From NCBI GenBank assembly GCA_046316025.1, contig JBKCXU010000123.1:1-35783 (forward strand): a DNA stretch of 35,783 nt, read 5' to 3'. Each line of letters starts with the position of its first letter. Position 1 is the stretch's first letter. The notes beneath the pieces were generated by a model that was not told the DNA's origin, did not search any database, and was given only the letters and a program-made list of their open reading frames with translations. Source of the stretch: JAJTHJ01 sp046316025 (GTDB lineage Bacteria > Pseudomonadota > Gammaproteobacteria > Burkholderiales > Burkholderiaceae_F). This document shows positions 1 through 8,021 of this stretch, piece after piece. The translations under genes were made by a program, and so were the position numbers.

Positions 1-1258
1 CGGTGAGCTTGCCCGGCAGCACCGCCACCGCCGCAGGTGTGTGCTTCTCCTCGCGCTGGCCGGCCCGCGCGCGCGCCTGCGCCTGCGAGATCGCCATTTC
101 CGCCAGCTTGCGGCCATGCTCGGGGTGTTGGTTCAGCCAGAACTCCAATTGCGGTCGCAGCAGTCCGGCCACCAGCCGAAGCGCGTCGCGGCTGTTCAGC
201 CGCTCCTTGATCTGGCCCTGAAACTGCGGGTCGAGCACCTTGGCCGACAGCACGAAGCTCGCGCGCGCGAACACGTCTTCGGGCAAGAGCTTCACGCCCT
301 TGGGCAGCAGGTTGTGGGCGTCGATAAAGGCGCGCAGCGCGGCAAACGCGGCCTCGCGCAGGCCGGCTTCGTGCGTGCCGCCGGCGGGCGTGGGAATCAG
401 GTTCACGTAGCTCTCGCGCGTGGGCGAACCGTCTTCGGTCCAGACGAGCACGCAATCCGCGCCTTCGCCCTCGGCGAAAACCGCGTCGTCCGCGGCGGCA
501 AAGGCACTCGTCTCGAAGGGCGGCACCGCCGGCTCGGCGGCGAGCGACTGCAACAGGTACTCGCGCAGTCCGCCGTCGAAGCGCCAGCGCCGTTCCACGC
601 CCGCCTTCTCGTTGACGAAGCGCACTTCGGTGCCGGGCAGCAGCACGGCTTTGCTTCGCAGCAGGCGCTCCAGTTCATCGACCGGCACGTTGGGCGAGTC
701 GAAGTACTTCGGGTCGGGCCAAACGGTGATGCGCGTACCGGTGCGCCGCCCCGCGCCGGCCTTGGAGGCGAGCTTGGCGCGCACGTCGCCGCCGGCAAAG
801 CCGATCGAGTGCTCAGCGCCCTCGCGCCAGACGGTCACGTCCATCCGCTGCGCCAGTGCGTTGGTCACCGACACGCCGACGCCGTGCAGGCCGCCGGAAA
901 ACGCATAGGCACCGCCGCCGCGCTTGTCGAACTTGCCGCCGGCGTGCAGCCGGGTGAAGACGATCTCCACCACCGGCACGCCTTCTTCGGGGTGCACGCC
1001 GACCGGGATGCCGCGGCCGTCGTCTTCGACCGTCACTGCGCCGTCCTTGTGCAGCGTCACCTCGATCTTCTTGCCGAAGCCGGAGAGAAACTCGTCGGCC
1101 GCGTTGTCGATCACCTCCTGCACGATGTGCAGCGGGCTGTCGGTGCGCGTGTACATGCCGGGGCGCTGGCGCACCGGCTCCAGGCCCTTGAGAACGCGGA
1201 TCGAAGCTTCGGCGTAATCGCCGGTGCGCGGCGTGCGGCCGCGGGGAGTGGAAGTCAT
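1..1258 (-). CDS. parE: DNA topoisomerase IV subunit B (ParE), 5' part, cut by the window edge
   Basis: This is the ATPase subunit of topoisomerase IV, which decatenates daughter chromosomes together with ParC. The first ~419 residues are present, read from an ATG at 1258. The GHKL ATPase domain shows the Bergerat motifs: E48 and N52 in the QEVIDNAADE stretch, DDGRGIP at 79-85 and GGLHGVG at about 122-128. The transducer domain follows, and the reading frame leaves the window at LPGKLT, just before the TOPRIM domain would begin. The GMYTRTD segment and the QEVIDNA form fit ParE better than GyrB, but without the C-terminal half the ParE/GyrB split is not absolute. There is no frameshift in the part seen. 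Its leader contains a DnaA-box dyad, and a tRNA lies divergently upstream. Confidence 0.93.
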   Translation of the reverse strand, partial: MTSTPRGRTPRTGDYAEASIRVLKGLEPVRQRPGMYTRTDSPLHIVQEVIDNAADEFLSGFGKKIEVTLHKDGAVTVEDDGRGIPVGVHPEEGVPVVEIVFTRLHAGGKFDKRGGGAYAFSGGLHGVGVSVTNALAQRMDVTVWREGAEHSIGFAGGDVRAKLASKAGAGRRTGTRITVWPDPKYFDSPNVPVDELERLLRSKAVLLPGTEVRFVNEKAGVERRWRFDGGLREYLLQSLAAEPAVPPFETSAFAAADDAVFAEGEGADCVLVWTEDGSPTRESYVNLIPTPAGGTHEAGLREAAFAALRAFIDAHNLLPKGVKLLPEDVFARASFVLSAKVLDPQFQGQIKERLNSRDALRLVAGLLRPQLEFWLNQHPEHGRKLAEMAISQAQARARAGQREEKHTPAAVAVLPGKLT

Positions 1259-1302
1259 GCGTGGAACTCGGTCGTTTTCGTGGGGGCGCCGCCGCCGGCG
1301 CG

Positions 1303-1325
1303 TTATCCACAGATTCTGTGGATAA
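1303..1325. promoter_or_regulatory. Inverted pair of perfect DnaA boxes in the parE leader
   Basis: TTATCCACA (1303-1311) and its exact reverse complement TGTGGATAA (1317-1325) are separated by 5 bases. Each arm matches the strongest known DnaA-box sequence at all nine positions. The dyad centre lies about 56 bases upstream of the parE start codon. It could be a site through which DnaA controls parE, or a chromosomal DnaA-titration or reactivation site. It could also act as a hairpin in the transcript. Binding is inferred, not shown. Confidence 0.6.
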
Positions 1326-1465
1326 GCGTTGGTCGATCTGCGCCAAGCCTTGTCGCTGTGCGGGTCGGACTGGGTTGCCCGTGCTTGCGGCAGTCGCTGC
1401 ACCGGCCCGGTGCAGCGGACGCTTCGCGGCAATTTTGCGGCGGATTCTACGTGGCGCCCCGTCCG

Positions 1466-1471
1466 TATACT
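1466..1471 (+). promoter_or_regulatory. Probable -10 box of the tRNA-Arg gene
   Basis: TATACT lies 8 bases before the 5' end of the tRNA, the spacing expected for a tRNA promoter. No good -35 hexamer is visible at 16-18 bases upstream, so the call rests on the -10 alone. Confidence 0.4.
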
Positions 1472-1479
1472 GCTTCGCG

Positions 1480-1554
1480 CTCGCCGTAGTTCAATGGATA
1501 GAACGGGGTCCTCCTAAGACTCAGATGCAGGTTCGATTCCTGCCGGCGGGACCA
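1480..1554 (+). tRNA. tRNA-Arg (anticodon CCU)
   Basis: A full cloverleaf can be folded by hand. The acceptor stem is CTCGCCG with CGGCGGG (one U-G pair) and the D stem is GTTC/GAAC. The anticodon stem GGGTC/GACTC carries the loop CTCCTAA, with anticodon CCT at 1513-1515. The T stem is GCAGG/CCTGC with loop TTCGATT, the discriminator is A, and CCA is encoded at 1552-1554. It reads the AGG codon, rare in GC-rich genomes. No integrase or duplicated 3' end was seen nearby, so there is no sign that it serves as an attachment site here. Confidence 0.95.
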
Positions 1555-1645
1555 AGCGGGAGCAGCGGTAAGTGGTGGCGGCGGTGGTGGAGAATCGCGA
1601 TCCGGCGTGCAACACGCGGGGGCGGTGGCAACGAGGCGGCAAGCA

Positions 1646-3520
1646 ATGACCCAGTCCGTGGGGGAACTGCCTACGCGGCGTCTGGCGGCCGTTCTGCTCG
1701 CCGACGTGGTGGGCTACAGCCGCATGATGGAACGCGACGAGACCGCCACGCACCTGCGGCTGCGCGAGGTGCGTAGCGCGATCATCGATCCGGCGTTGGC
1801 GCGCCATGGCGGCCGCCCGGTGCGCAACAAGGGCGACGACCTGCTGGTGGAGTTCGCGAGTGCCGTCGAAGCGCTCGCCTGCGCGGTGCAGATCCAACAA
1901 GCGCTGGCCGAGGACAACGGTGGCCGGACGCCCGAAGCGCGGATGGAGCTGCGCATCGGCATCAACCTGGGCGATATCCTGATCGACCAAGGCGGTGACA
2001 TCGCCGGCGACGGCGTGAACATCGCCGCCCGCCTCCAGGGCCTGGCCGCGCCGGGCGAAGTCATGCTGACGCGAGCCGTGCGCGAGCAGGTGCGGCAACT
2101 GAAAGATCTGCGAATCGAGGACGCCGGCGAGTTCCGCGTGAAGAACATCGCGCGCCCGATCCGTGCTTACCGGGTATTGCTGCCAGCGCAAAAGCGGCGA
2201 GGTTGGCACCGCCTGGCGTCGGTGCTGCGGCGACGCCGAAACGCGCTGCTGGCGGCGACTGCCGCGCTCTTGGCCGCGGCGCTGCTGGGCGTGGTCATGA
2301 TGGATCGCCTGTCGGCCCCACCGCCGCTGTCCGTTGGGCTGATGCCGGTCGTCGCCGACGGCGTCGACCCGACGTCGACAGCAGCGGCGCAACAGTTGAC
2401 ACGGCAATTACCCGCCATCGTGCAACAGGAGCTGGGGCCACACGCGACGGTGGTTGCCGTGGACATCCGGCCGGGCGAATCGACCGACCCGCAGGACGTC
2501 GGCCGACGCTATCGAGTCCGCTATGTTGCCCGCACCACGCTATCCGCCACCGGCGATGCGGTCAGGGCCACCGCCGCGCTGATCGCCAGCAACTCGCGCG
2601 CGCAGCTCTGGTCGGCGACGTTCGAAGTCCGTCGCGTCGCCAGCGACCCGTTGCCACCGACCTTGATCGCTCGCTTGGCCAATAGCCTGAGCCGCGCCGC
2701 CGAGAAAGCGGAGGCGGAGCACTTGGCGCAAACCGCGCCCGCGGCGCCCTTGCTACGCTTGCTGCGCGCTCAAGACAAGGTGCGCACCGGTAGCGACGAT
2801 TTGGCGCGGCTGCGCGAGTTGGCGCAGGAGTTCGAGTCGCTGATCGGTCAACGCGCACTGACGCTGCCGGCATTGGTCGGAGCGGCCGAGGCCTGGTTCG
2901 CCGTTGCCGACCGCAGCGACAACGCCGAAGCGGCCGACGCAGCCCGCCAACGCGCCGAGCAATTGACTGCGCAGGCGATTGCCGCTGGCCCGACCGTGGC
3001 GCGCGCCTGGCAGGCGCGCAGCGTGGCCGCGTTGGAGCGCGGCGAGCTGACCTCAGCGCTGGAAGCCGTCGAGCGCGCCGCAATGCTCAACCCCTATGAC
3101 GCGGAGACGCACGTGCGGCGAGGCATTGTCCTTGGCTACATGGCTCGGCTGGATGAGGCGCTGGCCGAATTCGACACCGCGCTCGAATTGGCGCCCACCG
3201 CGATCACGGTCGGTTCGACGCTGTACTTTCGTGGGCGCACGCTGCTTTTGCTCGGGCGGTACGACGCGGCGGTGGAGAACGCCAACCGCGCAATCGCTTT
3301 TGTGCCCGAATGGATGGATTACGTGGTGCTGGCAGCCGCCTACGCCATGCAGGGCGACGAGCGTCGGGCCCGCCGCGCCGCGGCGGAGCTGCTAAAGCGC
3401 AACCCGCGCTTTACGCTCGCGTGGCCGCGGCAGAGCGCGGTGATCGGCGACGAGCGCTATGTGCAAGCAGTGGAGCAGCATCTGATCGCCGGCCTGCGCC
3501 GTGCCGGCATCCCAGAGTAG
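1646..3520 (+). CDS. Class III adenylate/guanylate cyclase with one membrane segment and a TPR-rich C-terminus
   Basis: A 624-residue protein predicted to make a cyclic nucleotide. The N-terminal cyclase domain (about 10-190) has both metal-binding aspartates: D20 in LLADVVGYS and D64 in KGDDLLVEF, 44 residues apart. The transition-state residues N125 and R129 lie in GDGVNIAARL. One hydrophobic helix (about 199-219) follows a run of arginines, which by the positive-inside rule puts the cyclase in the cytoplasm and the rest outside. The distal half is alanine-rich with TPR-like helix pairs (for example EALAEFDTALELAP). The substrate-specifying residues were not resolved, so ATP versus GTP is open. 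An upstream in-frame GTG at 1607 exists, but ATG 1646 sits closer to where homologues begin. The gene is a single transcription unit after the tRNA and ends 7 bases from the convergent orn. Confidence 0.85.
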   Translation: MTQSVGELPTRRLAAVLLADVVGYSRMMERDETATHLRLREVRSAIIDPALARHGGRPVRNKGDDLLVEFASAVEALACAVQIQQALAEDNGGRTPEARMELRIGINLGDILIDQGGDIAGDGVNIAARLQGLAAPGEVMLTRAVREQVRQLKDLRIEDAGEFRVKNIARPIRAYRVLLPAQKRRGWHRLASVLRRRRNALLAATAALLAAALLGVVMMDRLSAPPPLSVGLMPVVADGVDPTSTAAAQQLTRQLPAIVQQELGPHATVVAVDIRPGESTDPQDVGRRYRVRYVARTTLSATGDAVRATAALIASNSRAQLWSATFEVRRVASDPLPPTLIARLANSLSRAAEKAEAEHLAQTAPAAPLLRLLRAQDKVRTGSDDLARLRELAQEFESLIGQRALTLPALVGAAEAWFAVADRSDNAEAADAARQRAEQLTAQAIAAGPTVARAWQARSVAALERGELTSALEAVERAAMLNPYDAETHVRRGIVLGYMARLDEALAEFDTALELAPTAITVGSTLYFRGRTLLLLGRYDAAVENANRAIAFVPEWMDYVVLAAAYAMQGDERRARRAAAELLKRNPRFTLAWPRQSAVIGDERYVQAVEQHLIAGLRRAGIPE

Positions 3521-3527
3521 GCGGCTC

Positions 3528-4106
3528 TCAGACCCGCAGCAACTGCGCGCGGTAGTGCTTCAGCTCGGCGATCGACTCGTGGATGTCCGCCAGCGCCTGG
3601 TGCTTGCTCTGCTTCTCGAAGCCCTTGACCACCGCCGGCGCCCAGCGGCGGGCGAGTTCCTTCAGCGTGCTCACGTCCAGGTTGCGGTAGTGGAAGAAGG
3701 TTTCGAGCTTAGGCATCCAGCGCGCCAGAAAGCGGCGGTCCTGGCAGATCGAGTTGCCGGCCATCGGCGACTTGCCGGGCGGCACGAACGCGGCGACAAA
3801 GGCCAGCACCTGCGCCTCGGCCGCCGCCTCGTCGACGGTCGAGGCGCGCACGCGCTCTGTCAGGCCCGAGCGGCCGTGGGTGGACTTGTTCCAGTTGTCC
3901 ATCGCGTCGAGCGCCGCGTCGGGCTGGCGGATGGCCAGCACCGGGCCCTCGGCCAGCACCTGCAACTGCGCATCGGTGACGACCACCGCGATCTCGATGA
4001 TGCGGTCGCGCTCAGGCGCGAGCCCGGTCATTTCGAGGTCGATCCACAACAGATTGTCTTCGTGAAAACGCGGATCGCGCACCGGCGCGGGCGGGGGCTG
4101 TGACAT
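3528..4106 (-). CDS. orn: Oligoribonuclease
   Basis: A 3'-5' exoribonuclease that degrades di- to pentaribonucleotides at the end of mRNA and c-di-GMP (pGpG) turnover. The 192-residue length is close to the usual ~180, with about 15 extra N-terminal residues. The DEDDh signature is visible: D23 and E25 in WIDLEMTGL, and the histidine-aspartate pair in KHQALADIHESI near the C-terminus. The segment around SICQDRRFLARWMP is typical of Orn. ATG 4106 opens the family-like sequence. It is transcribed divergently from the M48 protease with only 69 bases between start codons, so the two promoters must share that interval. A much longer open frame upstream in the same phase is a high-GC artefact over the M48 gene. 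Confidence 0.95.
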   Translation of the reverse strand: MSQPPPAPVRDPRFHEDNLLWIDLEMTGLAPERDRIIEIAVVVTDAQLQVLAEGPVLAIRQPDAALDAMDNWNKSTHGRSGLTERVRASTVDEAAAEAQVLAFVAAFVPPGKSPMAGNSICQDRRFLARWMPKLETFFHYRNLDVSTLKELARRWAPAVVKGFEKQSKHQALADIHESIAELKHYRAQLLRV

Positions 4107-4175
4107 ACTTTTCGCTCTCGGTTTCCAGCGGCGGCGGATTGTGTCACGCGTCCGCGCCGCGCTTGCACTTCTTCG

Positions 4176-5435
4176 ATGGCCGCAGGATTCACCGCTGTAT
4201 TCGTCGCCGCGTTGCTGCTCACGCTGGCCTTGAAGTTCTGGCTCGCCCAACGGCAGATCCGCCATGTGGCCGCGCACGCCGATCGGGTACCGGCGCGCTT
4301 TGCCGAGCGCATCGGGCTGGAGGCGCACCGCAAGGCCGCCGCCTACACGATCGCCCGCCAGCGCCTGGGACTGGTCGATGATGGCATCGACGCAGTGGTG
4401 CTGCTGGCGCTCACGCTCGGCGGCGGGCTGAACCTGCTGGCGCAGGCGGCGGGCGCGACGGGCGGTGGCGGGCTCGGCGCGCAGGTGGCGCTGGTGGCGG
4501 CCGTGGCGATCGCCAGTGCGGCGGTGGGGCTGCCGCTGTCGTGGTACCGGCAGTTCCGCCTCGAAGCGCGTTTCGGCTTCAACCGGATGTCCCTGGGCTT
4601 GTTCTTTGCCGATCTGCTCAAGGGTGCGCTGGTGGCCGCGGTGCTGGGGTTGCCGATCGTCGCCTCCGTGCTGGCGCTGATGGCGCAAGCCGGCAGCCTG
4701 TGGTGGTTGTACGCGTGGTTGGTGTGGATCGGGTTCAACGCGCTGGTGCTGGTGCTGTACCCGACGCTGATTGCGCCGCTCTTCAACAAGTTCGAGCCGC
4801 TGCGCGACGAGAGCCTCGCCAGCCGGTTGCACGCGCTGCTGGCGCGCACGGGCTTTGCCAGCCGGGGGCTCTTCGTGATGGACGGCTCGCGCCGCTCCAG
4901 CCACGGCAACGCCTACTTCACCGGGCTCGGACGCGCCAAGCGGATCGTCTTCTTCGACACGCTGCTCGAACGGCTGCGCCCGCAGGAGGTCGAAGCGGTG
5001 CTCGCGCATGAACTCGGCCACTACAAGCTGCGTCACATCGCCAAGCGGCTGGCGCTGTCGTTTGGCTTGTCGCTGGCACTGCTGGCCGCGCTCGGCTGGC
5101 TGTCGCAGCAGGACTGGTTCTATCGCGGCCTGGGCGTCACACCCTCGCCCACCGGCGGCAACGAGGCCCTGGCCCTGCTGCTCTTCTTCCTGGTGCTGCC
5201 GGTGTTCGGCTTCGTGTTGTCGCCGATCGGCAGTCTCTTGTCGCACCGACACGAGTACGAGGCAGACGCCTTTGCCGCGCGCCATGCCTCGGCCGAGGAT
5301 CTCGCGAGCGCGCTCGTCAAGCTCTACGAAGACAACGCCGCCACCTTGACCCCCGACCCGCTGCACTCTGCCTTCTACGATTCGCACCCGCCGGCGGCGC
5401 TGCGCATCGGGCGCTTGCTGCCAACCGCGAACTGA
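4176..5435 (+). CDS. M48 family membrane zinc metallopeptidase (Ste24/CAAX-protease type)
   Basis: A 419-residue integral membrane protease. The zinc motif HELGH is at 278-282, and the third zinc ligand is probably E362 in HEYEADAFA. Several hydrophobic segments are evident: residues about 2-22, two in the 65-125 region, about 145-190, and two after the HELGH motif. The arrangement matches Ste24-like M48A peptidases rather than HtpX, which is shorter. The bacterial substrate is unknown, with membrane protein quality control the usual inference. The stop codon overlaps the next gene's start (TGATG), so it is translationally linked to phhB. Confidence 0.9.
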   Translation: MAAGFTAVFVAALLLTLALKFWLAQRQIRHVAAHADRVPARFAERIGLEAHRKAAAYTIARQRLGLVDDGIDAVVLLALTLGGGLNLLAQAAGATGGGGLGAQVALVAAVAIASAAVGLPLSWYRQFRLEARFGFNRMSLGLFFADLLKGALVAAVLGLPIVASVLALMAQAGSLWWLYAWLVWIGFNALVLVLYPTLIAPLFNKFEPLRDESLASRLHALLARTGFASRGLFVMDGSRRSSHGNAYFTGLGRAKRIVFFDTLLERLRPQEVEAVLAHELGHYKLRHIAKRLALSFGLSLALLAALGWLSQQDWFYRGLGVTPSPTGGNEALALLLFFLVLPVFGFVLSPIGSLLSHRHEYEADAFAARHASAEDLASALVKLYEDNAATLTPDPLHSAFYDSHPPAALRIGRLLPTAN

Positions 5436-5794
5436 TGCCGATGACCCTCGCCACCCGCGCGCAACTGCTGGCCCGCCGCTGCCGCCCGCTGGAGGGCGAA
5501 GCCGCACTCGACGCCGCGGCGATCGCCGCACAACTGGCAATGCTGCCCGACTGGCGACTGGCCGACGGCGCTCTCGAACGCAGCTACCGCTTTGCCGACT
5601 ACTACGAGACCATCGCCTTCGTCAACGCGTTGGCGTACATGGTGCACCGCGAGGATCACCACCCCGATCTGCACGTCGGGTACAACCGCTGCGTGGTGCG
5701 CTTCAACACGCACTCGGTGGGCGGCATCTCGGAGAACGACTTCATCTGCGCCGCCAAGGTCGACGCGGTCCACGCGTTGCAGTTCGTCGCGTGA
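5435..5794 (+). CDS. phhB: 4a-hydroxytetrahydrobiopterin (pterin-4a-carbinolamine) dehydratase
   Basis: A 119-residue PCD/DCoH-family protein that dehydrates 4a-hydroxytetrahydropterin. The family signature HREDHHPDLHVGYN holds the pterin-binding and catalytic histidines, followed by the THSVGGISENDF tail. It has an extra ~25-residue N-terminus compared with the minimal family length. ATG 5435 overlaps the M48 stop codon, and a second ATG (5441) is also possible. No phenylalanine hydroxylase (phhA) is in the window. A role in recycling pterin for another hydroxylase, or a moonlighting role, is therefore open. Its TGA overlaps the GTG of rsgA. Confidence 0.93.
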   Translation: MPMTLATRAQLLARRCRPLEGEAALDAAAIAAQLAMLPDWRLADGALERSYRFADYYETIAFVNALAYMVHREDHHPDLHVGYNRCVVRFNTHSVGGISENDFICAAKVDAVHALQFVA

Positions 5795-6678
5795 GCGCCG
5801 GCGCCGGCCCCGGCTTCGAGGCACGCGTGGTCGCCGCCTACGGCCGGCACTGGCTGGTGCGCGACGCCGCCGGGACGTTGTGGCAGGCGGTGCGCCGCGG
5901 CAAGCGCGGCGACGTGGTGGTCGGTGACCGCGTGCGCTGCGCGGTCACCGCGCGCGACGCGGTGATTGACAGCGTGCTGCCGCGCGCGAGCCTCTTCTAC
6001 CGCACCGCCGAACACCGCACTAAAGAGCTGGCGGCCAACGTCGACCTGGTGGTCCTCGTCTACGCGCCGCGGCCGGCGTTCAACCTGTACTTTCTCTGGC
6101 GCGCGCTGGTGGCCGCGCGCGCCGCCGATGTCGCCGTACTCGCCGTGCTCAACAAGACCGACCTGCCCGACGCCGACGGCGAGGCCCGCGCCACGCTCGA
6201 CCAACTGGCCGCGCTTGGCACGCCGACGCTGGCGCTGTCGGCCAAGCACGATGCAGCGCAGGCCGCCGCCGTGCTGCTGGCCACAATCGCGGGCCGCGTC
6301 GGGCTGCTGGTCGGCCAATCCGGTATGGGCAAGTCCACGATCCTCAACTTGGTCGCGCCGGACGCGCACGCGCGGACGCAGGAATACTCGGCGCGACTCA
6401 ACCTGGGCAAACAAACGACGACCGCCGCGCGCTGGTTCGACCTGCCGGGCGGCGGCTCGCTGATCGACACGCCGGGCTTCCAGGAGTTTGGCCTGGCGCA
6501 TCTTTCGCGGGCGGAGGTCGCGGCAGCGCTGCCGGAGTTCGAGACTTGCCTCGGGCAGTGCCGCTTCAGCGACTGCCGGCACCTCGAAGAGCCCGGCTGC
6601 GCAGTCCGGGCCGCTGTGGCCGCGGGCGCCATCGATCCGCGCCGCTATGCGTTCTATCGCGATCTGGCCGCCGCATGA
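5791..6678 (+). CDS. rsgA: Ribosome small-subunit-dependent GTPase A
   Basis: A circularly permuted GTPase that assists late 30S maturation and stress-responsive ribosome control. The 295-residue protein begins at GTG 5791, which overlaps the phhB stop (GTGA). The order of motifs is permuted as expected: an N-terminal OB fold, G4 NKTD, then G1 GQSGMGKS, then G3 DTPG. The C-terminal zinc knuckle is present as CLGQCRFSDCRH followed by a distal cysteine. The position between phhB and a small zinc-ribbon gene, all with overlapping ends, indicates one operon. Confidence 0.95.
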   Translation: MSAGAGPGFEARVVAAYGRHWLVRDAAGTLWQAVRRGKRGDVVVGDRVRCAVTARDAVIDSVLPRASLFYRTAEHRTKELAANVDLVVLVYAPRPAFNLYFLWRALVAARAADVAVLAVLNKTDLPDADGEARATLDQLAALGTPTLALSAKHDAAQAAAVLLATIAGRVGLLVGQSGMGKSTILNLVAPDAHARTQEYSARLNLGKQTTTAARWFDLPGGGSLIDTPGFQEFGLAHLSRAEVAAALPEFETCLGQCRFSDCRHLEEPGCAVRAAVAAGAIDPRRYAFYRDLAAA

Positions 6679-6983
6679 AGCTGCTGACCCGCTGCGATCA
6701 TCCGCTGCAAGCCGCGCACCTGGCCAACGCCTTGCGCGCCGCCGGCGTCCGCTGCGAGGTGCGCAACACGCAACTGGCCTCGGCCATCGGCGACATTCCG
6801 TGGCTGGAATGCGCGCCGCAACTGTGGGTGGTCGACGACCTTGACGAAGGGCGCGCCCGTCTGCTGCTGGGCGAACTGCGCCGCGCGCCGGACGGACCGC
6901 CCTGGACCTGCGCCGTCTGCGGCGAAGTGCTGGAGGCGCAGTTCGGTCAGTGCTGGAAGTGCGGCGCCGCGCGCCCGTCGTAG
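6675..6983 (+). CDS. DUF2007-type protein with C-terminal zinc ribbon
   Basis: A 102-residue protein of unknown function. Residues about 1-70 look like the DUF2007 (putative signal-transducing) fold, starting MKLLTRCDHP with a conserved NTQLASAIGDIPW stretch. Residues 79-96 form a zinc ribbon of the form CxxC (C79, C82) and CxxC (C93, C96). ATG 6675 overlaps the rsgA stop (ATGA), so it is probably co-translated with rsgA. The zinc ribbon could bind RNA or protein, and a role beside RsgA is only a guess from position. It ends one base before the convergent CobD-like gene. Confidence 0.8.
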   Translation: MKLLTRCDHPLQAAHLANALRAAGVRCEVRNTQLASAIGDIPWLECAPQLWVVDDLDEGRARLLLGELRRAPDGPPWTCAVCGEVLEAQFGQCWKCGAARPS

Positions 6984-6984
6984 G

Positions 6985-7992
6985 TCACGGCGCCCAGGCC
7001 ACCGCGGTCAGCAGCGCCAACAGGCCCAACCACAACACGACCGCGCGCCACATCATTGCCGCGCCGGCGGCGAGCGTGCGCGGCGCGGGATCCGTCAACC
7101 CTGCGCCTTCGTTGCCCGGCTCGGCGAAGAACCGACTGGCCTGTTGCGCATCGACGACCCGTGTGCCCAGTGCGCCGCTGGCGGCAGCGAGCAGCAAGGT
7201 GGGTGCGTCCAGCGCCGGTCGCCCGGCGACGGGCGTGGCCAGCGCGGCAGCGCGGCGCCAGCAGTAAGCCGCCCCCTCGAAGTCGCCGACGATGGCGAAG
7301 CCGAGTGCCGCCAGCCGCGCCGGGATGAAGTCGATCCACGCGGCAGCAGTGGCAGCGTACTCGCCGAAGCGGTCCGGAGGCAGCCCGGCCGTATCCGCGG
7401 TTGGGCGGTTCCAATACCAGGCGAGCGCCATTGCCAAACCGTACACGACCGCTCCTGCGGGGCCGACGGCCCAGGCCAGCAACGCGTACCAGAAGAGCAC
7501 ACCGAAGACGTGCCTCTGCGTTTGCAGCAAGCCGTGCGCCAAGGTCTGCCGGATCAGTTCGTCGTCGGCCAGCGCAGTGCCGTCGTACTCGGGTTGCTCG
7601 GCTCGCTTCCACGCGGTCAGGGCGCGCCGCGCGCCGTCGACGTCGCCGCGCTCGACGGCCAGCTGAATCTCCTTGTACGGGTGGCTGAACTTGCGGAACC
7701 CCGCCGACAGGTACAACACCAGCACCGAAAACGGCAGCGCCGCCCACCAGCCTAGCCCGAGCAGCAGCACCTCGTGGATCGCAAACGTCGCGAGTGCCGC
7801 AGCGCCGACCAGCAGCCACCACGCGAGCCTCCCGTGCCGCGGCTGTCCCGCATTGAGCCGCCGCTCGGCGCCGGCCGCCAGGGCCTCGACGAAGGCGTTC
7901 AACGCCGAGCGCGCCGGCAGCGGCCGAAACTGTTCCAGCGCAAAAGCGATAACGAGAGCGATGACGGCCACGGCGGCAGGGTCGATGCGCAA
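6985..7992 (-). CDS. CobD/CbiB-family membrane protein
   Basis: A protein of up to 335 residues with 4-5 hydrophobic stretches (N-terminal helix, about 57-97, about 165-190, and a C-terminal helix). It resembles the CbiB/CobD family, which in cobalamin synthesis amidates adenosylcobyric acid with aminopropanol. Family-like segments include EQFRPL near the start, RDFEGAAYCW-like GDFEGAAYCWRR, and SHPYKEIQLAVERGD. No other cobalamin gene lies in the window, and the beta-proteobacterial subfamily is often annotated without biochemical proof. The listed start is a TTG, and a GTG 7 codons later (7971) is equally possible; neither has a clear ribosome-binding site. Confidence 0.75.
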   Translation of the reverse strand: MRIDPAAVAVIALVIAFALEQFRPLPARSALNAFVEALAAGAERRLNAGQPRHGRLAWWLLVGAAALATFAIHEVLLLGLGWWAALPFSVLVLYLSAGFRKFSHPYKEIQLAVERGDVDGARRALTAWKRAEQPEYDGTALADDELIRQTLAHGLLQTQRHVFGVLFWYALLAWAVGPAGAVVYGLAMALAWYWNRPTADTAGLPPDRFGEYAATAAAWIDFIPARLAALGFAIVGDFEGAAYCWRRAAALATPVAGRPALDAPTLLLAAASGALGTRVVDAQQASRFFAEPGNEGAGLTDPAPRTLAAGAAMMWRAVVLWLGLLALLTAVAWAP

Positions 7993-8021
7993 TGGCCGCG
8001 GATTGTAGGCAGTGCCGCGCG

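Noticed and set aside
1480..1554. The tRNA as an integration (att) site
   Set aside because: No integrase and no repeat of its 3' end were seen in the window.
4107..5540. In-frame upstream extension of orn
   Set aside because: Reads antisense through the M48 gene, is Q/R-rich and has no family similarity.
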